From NCBI RefSeq assembly GCF_021462225.1, contig NC_061794.1:39990914-40054913 (forward strand): a stretch of DNA of 64,000 nucleotides, written 5' to 3'. Below, one piece after another: positions 22,301-33,800 of this stretch; positions within the stretch are counted from its first letter, which is position 1, and the number at the start of each line of letters is the position of its first letter. Under the pieces are notes generated by a model, which saw only the letters and a list, made by a program, of their open reading frames with translations, did no database searches and was not told the origin of the DNA. The DNA comes from Girardinichthys multiradiatus. Taxonomy: Eukaryota > Chordata > Actinopteri > Cyprinodontiformes > Goodeidae. The translations under genes were made by a program, and so were the position numbers.

Positions 22301-25300
22301 AGCTGCTGGTGTTGGTCCACTGTGTTTTATCAAGGGCAGGGTCAATGCAGCTAGCTATCAGGAGATTTTGGAGCACTTCATGCTTCCATCTGCTGAAAAG
22401 CTTTATGGAGATGAAGATTTCATTTTTCAGCACGACCTGGCACCTGCTCACAGTGCCAAAACCACTGGTAAATGGTTTACTGACCATGGTATCACTGTGC
22501 TCAATTGGCCTGCCAACTCTCCTGACCTGAACCCCATAGAGAATCTGTGGGATATTGTGAAGAGAACGTTGAGAGACTCAAGACCCAACACTCTGGATGA
22601 GCTAAAGGCCGCTATCGAAGCATCCTGGGCCTCCATAAGACCTCAGCAGTGCCACAGGCTGATTGCCTCCATGCCACGCCACATTGAAGCAGTCATTTCT
22701 GCAAAAGGATTCCCGACCAAGTATTGAGTGCATAACTGTACATGATTATTTGAAGGTTGACGTTTTTTGTATTAAAAACACTTTTCTTTTATTGGTCGGA
22801 TGAAATATGCTAATTTTGTGAGATAGGAATTTTGGGTTTTCATGAGCTGTATGCCAAAATCATCTGTATTAAGACAATAAAAGACCTGAAATATTTCAGT
22901 TAGTATGCAATGAATCTAAAATATATGAATGTTAAATTTTCATCATGACATTATGGAAAATAATGAACTTTATCACAATATGCTAATATTTTGAGAAGGA
23001 CCTGTATTCCTCACCAGTTGTTCCACTTCGCTGCTTGTGCAGATGAACAGTCTCTCGTTGAGACCCAGTGCAGTGTAGACGGCAGTTGAATCTAGCTTTA
23101 ACTGCACTCTTTCTGTATGCAAATTACATAAATATAAATACTTATATTTATATATTACGTGAAATAAATACATATTATTTATGCTCGATGTGTATTTAAA
23201 GTGTATATAAATACTGGGAAAAAAGGAAAGAGTCCCACCTCCACTGGAGTTCATTTTGACCAGTACATGATCTCCATCTGCTCTAACTATTGCAGACATC
23301 ACCTCTTGAACAGATGAGTTTACTGGGAGCATCAAGGAGAGGGGTTTGCTGTCTGGCTTGTAGATCTCATACAACACTGGAGTGAGCGGAAACAGAACAC
23401 AAAACATCAACATTTTCTGATTAATGCTTGAGAACTTGTATCAGCTCAACTTTCTCTATAGAGACATGCGCAAAAACATATGAGTAAAAACAAAAAGCTA
23501 TCTAAACATTCCTAACAATTCGCGAGGTAACTGTCAGCATGTCAACATTTAGTCGTAATATTCAGCATACATTCCTAAAGCACAATGGTTTGACAGTTTC
23601 TAGTACAAATAAAGGTGTAATTGTTAATTTTCTTACACCTATCATATTAGGTGCCCTTCACATTTATTGGCACCCCTGATAAAGACTGAAAAAGCCTTGA
23701 AATACATTGTAATGGAGACTTGGAGGCCAAGATGCAACTCCTTTCTTACAGTTTTCAAACATTGAGCTTTGGTGATTTTTACCTCTCCTACCATCCTCCT
23801 CAGTGTGTGTGGTTAAAAAAAAATAAACTTGGGTTCTTCTCACAGTCCCAGTTATGTTAAACCTTTTAATCACTGCTCTGACTATAGGTATGGACAGGTT
23901 TAGGTGAGTAGCTATTTTCTTGTCGCCTTTTGCTGACTTGTGAAGATCAAAACCCTCTTACTTAAAATGCATGTTCTCTTGTCTTTGCCATTTTCAAGAT
24001 TGGCTAAGAGAAATTGGCCTTTGTATCACATCATGTTTACACTCAGGAAAACAGGATATCGTGGGATAACAATACTACAGCCGTACTGTCAAGTGCCTTG
24101 ACAGTATGGCTGCAACTAACAATTATTTTGCTAATCGCTTAATCTGCTGACTAATTGTTCAATTAATAATCTGATACATAAGGTGCTTAATAGGGGAGTT
24201 TTTACAGAATTTGAACCTAAAACTATTTGAAGCTAAAGCTATGCCACTCGAGGAGTGCTGGAAAGAGTATATTTACAGACCAATAAGGCTTTTCATCTTA
24301 AATGCAAAATATATAAACTTTTTGTACAGTTTTGGCTTAATTACTGCTCTAAGTAGGTTGTTCTTTCAGCCAATGGCATGTTTTATAGTCTCTGTATACT
24401 CCAGTTAATGATTATTTGATTACTAAATTAGTTGACAAATGTTTCAATAATTGCTTTATCAAGATTTATCCTATTAAGTTTCAGTCCTACTTGACAGTCT
24501 GATCAAAATATAAACGACACAAATGCTTCAGCTAAATTAGATTTATAGGAATTGTAAGAAGTCCCAGTAACAGTAGACCAGGAATTTTGTTAAAACCAAT
24601 TTTTTCTAAACAAATGGTGAATTTTTTTTATTTTGCAGTGACATTATGCTGCAATAAAATATCTTTATCAGGGGTGTCAATATGTGTGGAGAGGGGACAC
24701 ACATTGATGCCCCTGGTAGCAGAGCTATTGCTTGAAATTTCTGTTGGAGCCTCATTGAGCCACGGTGTGTCACAGTTTTCGTGCATTGAAGGTAGAAACT
24801 TTCAAACAGGTGAAACGTGTTGGTGGTGGGAAAGACCAAACTGCTTTTGACCATTGCACTACTGTAGAGATAAGATATTTGTTGGACCTTATTTCGATGT
24901 ATAAACTGCAATATTGTTATCTAAATATCTGATATGTGAAAAACTAAGTAATGAAGGAAGCACATTTAAACATTAGAAGCAATCATTAAACAAATGCAGT
25001 ACACGTTCATGCTGCCATTTCTATACCTCGGTGGCTTTAAGTGTTACTTAGAGATTCATAACACCTTTTCAAAGGCCACTACAAAACATTAAAATGTGTT
25101 CTCTTTTCTTTGGCTCTCTCACCGCACTATTTTGTGCGGTCCTGTGATGTCCAGTAACTATGGTGTGATTGGTCCAAAATTTGAAGTGGGTGTAGTTACT
25201 GCATTGATGTATCCTGCAGCAGGATTGAGTTTCATGTCAGGGATGAAATGTCCTAACGAGAACAAATTTGTGTTATTGTTCTTGGTAACTCGAGTGAACA

Positions 25301-27760
25301 AGTAGTTTTCTCTGTTGTTGCTGAGTCTGTACAAGCCTTTATGAGCACACACTGTTGGGGCCATCCATTTTGGTCGCACATTTTGACACAACAGACGTTG
25401 CAGCTCTTACGTCACCAAGAGTGTAAAACCCAGAAGAGTTTCGTTGCCATTTCCCGCCTGTCTCACAGGACAGCGTATTGGAGGCTCGCAGGCGAACTTT
25501 TGCTCCACAAGGCCATTCCTGGAAGAGCTTGAAAGCTGGAAATCTGTCTGATACGAGAAGATCAGGAGATTTATTTACCGATCGAAGACCACGCCCACAC
25601 CCGGCGCAGGTGGAAACCCACAGAGGTTCTATGTCCAAGGAGATGAGTTTTCCTCCTTGTTATTCAATCGACTAACAGTTCATCTTTTCCCCTCCTGGGC
25701 GGATGAGAAATTACCGTTTTTTCCTTTAATTTGATCACGGAAGTGTGATCCCCCTCCCATCCTTTTTCTTCAGACCTGATCCCTCTTCGACCAGTGGAGA
25801 GCAGAAATCAACCTCAAAGTAATGTCGTTCTTTTCATAGTAAACCGGATAGGTGCATTTAGAGGTCTGGGCAGGATGAGGCATAGTTAATGTGATGTAGG
25901 ATCACCAGTAGTTTAATCTCAGGTATTAACTTGTTGCATTCAATACCGATTGAATTATGTTATGCTGCGCTGCGTTTTGATTTGCTGCGCAAGCGCTGCT
26001 GAATTGTGCGTGGTTAATGTTTGTCTGGCTGATCTCTAATCAACCAGGAGTTAGAAGTTGGACTTTTAAAAGTTTTTCATTCAAAGCAACTGCGGTCTGG
26101 GCCTCGTCCGACCTCTCTTTGTTCCAGTTTTATTGCTGGAGATTTTCCACTGAGTTCCCGCCTCAAATCTTTGTCAAGATTTGGAGCGATCAGCTGATAG
26201 TGGCTAAAGGGGCGTGGCTCCACCGTTTTATCAGCTGATCGTTGCGATGAGACATCAACACAACAGGAGGATCTCTTTCCATTTAACCCAAATTACATAT
26301 TTTGTCCATAAAACTACTGGTTTGATCTTCATAGACACTAAATGCATATATATATTTTTATTTTATTATTATTGTTAGGTAGTCATTTTATTCCCTTTGT
26401 GTAGAATGATGCTTGTTAGTTAGGTGAAGGTTTTTGGACCAGAATAATGGTATATCAGGATTATTTGGCTTCAATAAATCTTCATATATATAATTAAGAG
26501 AAGCGTTTGTGTTTATTTCGTGCAAGAGTGATTTATCTGTCAAAACAAGGTAGAAGTTCCCCCACCTTCGGTGAAGCGGTTGAATAAACAGCGACAGTTG
26601 GTGGTTTTGGTTAATAATTTGTAATTATTAAAGAGCTTTGAGCCCATAATCACAACACCAGAGAATATCTCTGATTTCTATTCGTAAGTAAGGATTTTTG
26701 GTTAAGAAATAGATGTTTTTCAAATTATGATTTTAAATTATAATTCTTGATGAATATTAATTAATCAATAATCATAATCCTTACATTAAATGGCATTCCC
26801 TAAGACGGGCCTTAAAATGACAGATACCACTGTTGCACAAAGTAACACATTTGTGAGATCCTGGAAACTCTGTTGTGAGATTTGGTAAAATTTTGCAGTT
26901 GTAAGCTGGAGGAGGTATCTTGACTAATATTGGCTCAATTCTACTGCAGAGAAGTAATAATATACTCCTAATAGTAATAGTTTTTCTAAGGTGCTTTTGT
27001 GGACGCAAGGTAGATGTTTTGTGTAGTTTATGGGGAAATTCAACGTATATTGCCAGCTTGTCAAAGCAACCCCTGCTGGCAGTCAGCTTGTTGCCAGAGC
27101 AACCAAAAATTTCTGGCACAGTAGGAGGCATCCTACTATCTGCCGTTGGTGTAACTACAGCTACAACTAACACTCTCCCAGTCAGGGAGGAAGCAACACT
27201 ACGGTCTTGTGGCCATTGAGTGAATTACAGTTGCAACAGGATTTTCTCCGCTGCAGACAGGCGTTTAGTGCCATCTTGTGGTCACTAGTGAGAATTACAG
27301 TTGGTGCCACAGAATTTAACTAATTTGATTAGTTTTATTAACACAGGCAGATGATCCCATCACCGATGATCAAAGGACATAGCTTGAGCTAAAATCAAGT
27401 TATTGATCATTCATTGCCACTTCTGCTCTGAAATTTATGCATTTTTGCTGGGTTTTCTTGTGCGTGTGAAGCATGTTTTAACCGGACTCGCATAACTAAC
27501 TTTAGTTGTTTAACTTGGTAGGTCCTGCAAGAAAGTAAATAACCCATAGTATGAATCACTAATATTAATTTGAAGCTAAGAATAGCGTTGAATGTTTTAG
27601 TTTTATTTATCCCACTTTAAAAATTTTATTTTAAAATTTGGGTTTTGTTTCAAAACATTTTTTGTGTGTTTTGCTTTTTATTTCCATTAAAGCATAGACC
27701 TGGGTAAGCCACAGTTTGAACGGTCAAACCTGTGTGCCCATTTTAAGCAAACCTATACAG

Positions 27761-27835
<75 letters not shown>

Positions 27836-30800
27836 TCACACAGCTAGCTGAGTGCTTAGTCTGTTTGTGTTGCTGCTAATTGATTTTAGCGATCATTCAA
27901 AACTAAACAGCTTAGTCTGTTACTACTGGTAATTTTAGTGGTCATTCATAGCTGAACAGCTTTGTTTGTTGTTGTGCATTTTGGCCAAAGATGGAGAAAA
28001 CATCCCAGACTGCAACTGGAGATGTGAGTCAGGAGGGCCCCACAGAAATGCAGGCACAGGAACCAATTGGAGCTTTGATTTTATTGTTATCAAAGGAGCG
28101 TAAAGCTCTTAATGATTATAGCATTGAGGATTGTGAAGCAAGGATACAGGAATTGCTCCAGGTCATTAAGAACCCACCAACAGACACACAGGTGGCTGAT
28201 GTGTTAGGACAGCTCACTCTTTTATATCAGCAAAGGGTCAAGTTGGAAGTTGACCAGCGTTTTAAACTACAGTTTATGCTGAATAATACTTAGCAGACAC
28301 CAGAGGCAACTAGGTGCGAACTGTTAGAAGTGGAAAAGAGGTTGGAAGCTGCCAGAATGTTGGAGGTAGCTGAGCGTAGCCAGGATACACCCCCATCCCC
28401 GGAGGACTGGGGGGTGGAGATAAATCCTGTCTCACAGGTTGAAACCTCTGAAGCTGAGCCACACGTGCAACACCCTGAGAGAACCTTCCACTCAGAGCTG
28501 GAAAACGTAGAAGCTGCTCCCCAGAGACAACCTTCCCAAGCTTGTGGTTTTGCCCACACATCCACAGAGCCCAGAACAGGTATGAGTAGGCAGATTAGAT
28601 TCACTACCCCACTGTAGTAGACAGCCATGAACAATACCTGGCGGTGAACTCACTAGAAGTAAATGGTTCAAGGTTTAGGGGCGAGCAGCCTTCACACATG
28701 ACTTGCAGGACCCAGCTCTGCGATCCCTCATCTCCACCAAGGCGACATGAGAGCCGTCTCGGGGACTCAGGTGGTTCATGCCGCCCTCAACCGCTGCCCA
28801 GGACCCGATTCCCGGGAGCACAGGGCCCACCATTGTACCATGAGCAGCCTCCAGTGCCTCCCCCAAGGGTGAAGCGTGATGCCCTGACACGCAAGGGATG
28901 CAGCAGGAGTGAACCTTCAGATGATGACTCAGATGGGCCAGCACCAATCCCTGAGAGTGGATCGTGCACACGCCAACTTGAGTCTCTTGCCCAAGGCATA
29001 GAGCGTTTTGACCCTAATAATGAGGAATCAAACATTGATGATTATCTTAGGGGGGTTGAACGCTGCCTTTTAGACCTGTGCTGCCCATCAGCACAGGAAA
29101 AGTTGAAGCTCATCTGAAAGACAACATCCAGGAGCGTTCATGTTTTCATGGAGAGCCTGCCCCCTGCAGTCCGAGACCGTTATTCAACCCTCTGTGAAAC
29201 TTTGAGGGAAGAATATTCTGTGTACACGGACCGGGCCTCCACAACACTTGGTACTTTGGCTATCCAGCAAAAGAAAAGCGAAGCACCCAGAGAGTATTAC
29301 CAGTGCCTGAGAGCCGCCTACTTCCAAGGTGGTAATGCTCCCAGCATAGAGGAGGAACATGCTTTTAAATCATTATTCCTCCACAACCTTCATGAAACCG
29401 TACGTTACGATGTTACTATGTACTGTAAAACAAAAACCCTCACCATGCAGGAGATCCGTAAATACGCTCAGATGGCGTGGGAAACACGTGCAAGCCCTAC
29501 TAATGGATCAGAAGGAGAGGTTAGAGTTTTACAGGTGCACACAGAAGGTGACAGTCTTGTGTTAGAAGGCAGAGAAATGCCTTCAAACAGAACCCATGTT
29601 AAGAACAGATTAAAGGAACAATGTATGTTTGGTCAGCTGGACCGGGGGGGTGGTACTGAGTACCAGCCACAGTCAAAGTTGCTGGACCACTTCCGGTCGA
29701 ACAGACAACCTGACCATCACGTGAGGCCCAAAGGTAAGCCTGATGGTAAAGGTTGGAGTCAACATGCAGGATGGAACCTGAGGAGAGAGATGAAGGATGC
29801 CTTCTGCAAGATTCTGACAGAAGCAGTGTGCCAGGCAAGCGCCCAACCTCCACCATCATTAGAGGCAGCTGACCATCTGGTGAAACCGGATCCAAAACCC
29901 CCACCAGCACGACTAGACGTGGACCCAGTCTCCACAGACATCGGAGTCTACCTGCACGGATGGGGAGACAATCCTGGGAAACTCCAAGAACCCCTTGGGA
30001 CCTCTCCAGGAGAAACACAACAAACCACTTTTCCACTGTTCTTAAGTAAACTGAACCAAAATGAACATACAGGTTACCTATACTGTCTCACCAGTATAGG
30101 AGGACATGTCAAACTGAGTTTCCATTTTAAAACAGGATCAGATATCAACCTGATGGGCTCAATCTTGTTTGAGGAGGTGAATAGAGCCATGCTCTTCCTC
30201 AGTAAACCATTTCAGGCCGAGGCTTGTGATGTAAGCAGCACCAGCTGGGTGGAGATGGACATCACACTCAAAGACATGACTCTGGTACACCCTATCTATA
30301 TGTGCACATTGAACACAGAGCTTTTCCTTGGTGGCCAGGACCTGCTGGACAGGCTGGCCCCACTCATTGACTGCCACCAGGACCAACTCTGGGTCCAGGC
30401 GGAGGTGCAAACACCACTGGGTGCAAGCAGCAAACCATCCTTGGTGACAAACCAGGTTGCCAGCTTAGAGGAGTCCAAAGAACCTCTCAGGCCCTCGCCG
30501 GTGCCAGACATGGGCACCTCTGGGACACAGCTGCACGCAGCCACCCAGAAAACTCTTCCCAGATGCAGTCATGCATCATTTCTTCACTCTTTAAAGAACC
30601 CAGGTGTGAAACCTCACAACCCCAAATTGGTGGAAGATGTACACCTGGAAACCATGTTCATACCAGAAGTGCTTCTAGCTTTCTGGCTAGAGAAATTATC
30701 AACTGGGAGAGAGCTGTATGACCGCTTGTGCCAAGAAGATCCCCTTTTAACTGAGGCACAACACAGCCACACACTCCTTTTAGCAGACGGGCTCCGCCCT

Positions 30801-33800
30801 CTCCTCAAGACAGCCAGAGTGTGGTCACATTATCCTACGCCCATTACTCTCCTGTAGGAGGCCATAGGAGCTACAAAGCTGCACTCCACACCCTCCAACA
30901 GATGGCGTACTGGCCTCCAACGTCTCACGACACTCAGGTCTACATCCAAGGATGCTTAACCTGCTGCCAGTTTCAACCATCCCAGCCAATCGGTCAACCT
31001 CCGCTTCAGCGAAGGGGGGTTACATTACTTTGGTTCCACCTTCAGACCAACTGGGTCGAACCAGCTCCAAAATTAGCAGGAGGTAACACATTCCTCCTAA
31101 CTGTGACATGCAGCTTTATTAAGTCAGCACCAAATGACACTGTCATCCCAGCTGTAGCTGTTTTGCTGAACCAGATAAAGTTCTACATCAAACTCTCCTC
31201 CCCAAGAACGGAGCTTGTCTCCATGTCCGGGAAAGGAGAGACCAGTGCGTAGGACCAGTTTAAAGAGGTGCATGTTTCATAAACTCACACTAACATGCAC
31301 TAACGACTAACAACTTTCTCCAGCAGGAACTGTTAAAAATATAACTACCTTTCAGGTATACACAGTGTTAAACTGCAAGTTGCACTCTATTTTTCCATTT
31401 ACCCTCTGCAGGCACTGCAGACCCTCACAGAAGTGATTAAGAATGATTTAATGGACACACATGTTGCCAGAGATTGCATGCAAAGTCTTATTAAGAGAGG
31501 TTGGTTCATCAGTAGACAGTCCCACCGAGGCACAGATACCTACTTGCCGAGTTCTGCTGGATTTAGTAGAGAAAATCCTAAAGTCCACCACAGCAGACAC
31601 CTTGCAACCTCCACAAACACACCTGGCTGATAGCCCAAGTAGTGCAGTTCCTTTATTATTATATTACTTTTCTTTCCTCTCCTTTTTCCGATCTAAAATG
31701 TCTCAGAAACAGAAGTTATGTTAAATCCCATCATCATTTGAAAGAGCTAATTTGTTTAAACCTAAACCCATGTTAAACATTGGATTCTGTTAAGATAACA
31801 CACTGCATAGTTGGTTAGAAACCAGGATTGACTCCTTCACATTTATTGACCCATGGAGCGTAGCGCTACCTTTGCCCATGCCACAGGCTGATTCCCGTGC
31901 CTGACTGGAATTGGACGACTAAGCTATGACCCCATTATTTGGTTATCTTGTTTTTCCTTCTTTCTTTTTATGGTTGTTTCACTTTGTCTCAGGGTTACCA
32001 GAGCTGATGACCAAAAGAATGTGATGCTGATGTGAATGTATTGTTTTTGTATTTTTCTCATTGAATGGCAGAGACGGATATGAGTTAGTCAGTTTAGTCC
32101 TGCCCAGGCTAACGTTGTTCTGCCCAGTCATAGGCCTTTGAGAAACAAACTGAACTGTGAACTCCCGTTCCTGCCAAGAGGAACACAGGGACAGTATTTT
32201 TATTTTTTATTTTTGCTTCTTCGTGGATCATGGATCATTGAGTTTCAGCTCCTATGATGGATGGACCCAGTAGCTTCAAAGACTGCGATGAATCACACCC
32301 TTCGAACCTTGGGGGGATGTTGGGGTCATCCATTTTGGTCACACATTTTGACACACGCAGCTCAACAGACGTTGCAGCTCTGACGTCACTGGGAGCATAA
32401 ACCGGCTGAGATGCAGAGTTTCGTTGCCATTTCCCGCCTGTCTCACAGGACAGCGTATTGGAGGCGCATTTCTGGAGAGACAAAAGCTCGCAGGCGAACT
32501 TTTGCTCCACAAGGCCATTCCCGGAAGAGCTTGAAAGCTGGAAATCTGTCTGATACGAGAAGATCAGGAGATTTATTTACCGATCGAAGACCACGCCCAC
32601 ACCCGGATGAGAAATTACCGTTTTTTCCTTTAATTTGATCACGGAAGTGTGATCCCCCTCCTCTCCTTTTTCTTCAGACCTGATCCCTCTTCGACCGGTG
32701 GAGAGCAGAAATCAACCTCAAAGTAATGTTGTTCTTTTCATAGTAAACCGGATAGGTGCATTTAGAGGTCTGGGCAGGATAAGGCATAGTTAATGTGATG
32801 TAGGATCACCAGTAGTTTAATCTCAGGTATTAACTTGTTGCATTCAATACCGATTGAAATATGTTATGCTGCGCTGCGTTTTGATTTGCTGTGCAAGCGC
32901 TGCTGAATTGTGTGTGGTTAATGTTTGTCTGGCTGATCTCTAATCAACCAGGAGTTAGAAGTTGGACTTTTAAAAGTTTTTCATTCAAAGCAACTGCGGT
33001 CTGGGCCTCGTCCGACCTCTCTTTGTTCCAGTTTTATTGCTGGAGATTTTCCACTGAGTTCCCGCCTCAAATCTTTGTCAAGATTTGGAGCGATCAGCTG
33101 ATAGTGGCTAAAGGGGCGTGGCTCCACCGTTTTATCAGCTGATGGCTGCGATGAGACATCAACAAAACAGGAGGATCTCTTTCCATTTAACCTAAATTAC
33201 ATATTTTGTCCATAAAACTACTGGTTTGATCTTCATAGACACTAAATCCGCATATATATTTTTCTTTTATTATTATTGTTAGGTAGTCATTTTATTCCCT
33301 TTGTGTAGAATGATGCTTGTTAGTTAGGTGAAGGTTTTTGGACCAGAATAATGGTATATCAGGATTATTTGGCTTCAATAAATCTTCATATATATAATTA
33401 AGAGAAGCGTTTGTGTTTATTTTGTGAAAGAGTGATTTATCTGTCAAAACAAGGTAGAAGTTCCCCCACCTTCGGTGAAGCGGTTGAATAAACAGTGACA
33501 GTTGGTGGTTTTGGTTAATAATTTGTAATTATTAAAGAGCTTTGAGCCCATAATCACAACACCAGAGGACATCTCTGATTTCTATTTGTAAGTAATGATT
33601 TTTGGTTAAGAAATAGATGTTTTTCAAATTATGATTTTAAATTATAATTCTTGATGAATTTTAATTAATCAATAATCATAATCCTTACAACACTAAAGCT
33701 GATGGTGTGACTTGGAGAAGAAAAAAAAATGTTTAATTTTGAGAAAAAAAACTGGTATAAAATGCATAAATAATAATCTCTCTAATATAGTGGATATGGG

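Larger units (their letters stand above)
25353..33689 (+). mobile_element. LTR retrotransposon (8.3 kb), Ty3/gypsy-type remnant
   Basis: Two long direct repeats start TGTTGGGG and end CCTTACA (TG...CA). They flank gag-, protease- and integrase-like coding. The four bases ACAC precede 25353 and follow 33689, as expected of a target-site duplication. A purine run ggggggA abuts the right LTR as a polypurine tract. A TGG at 26791 shortly after the left LTR could begin the primer-binding site. No reverse transcriptase or RNase H domain is visible. The element lies antisense in a rapgef3 intron. Confidence 0.9.

Noticed and set aside
26920..27219. 99-residue frame in the LTR-element leader as a possible extra gene
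   Set aside because: It has a hydrophobic start but no recognisable env or accessory features, and an overlapping frame lies on the other strand. It is more likely leader sequence.
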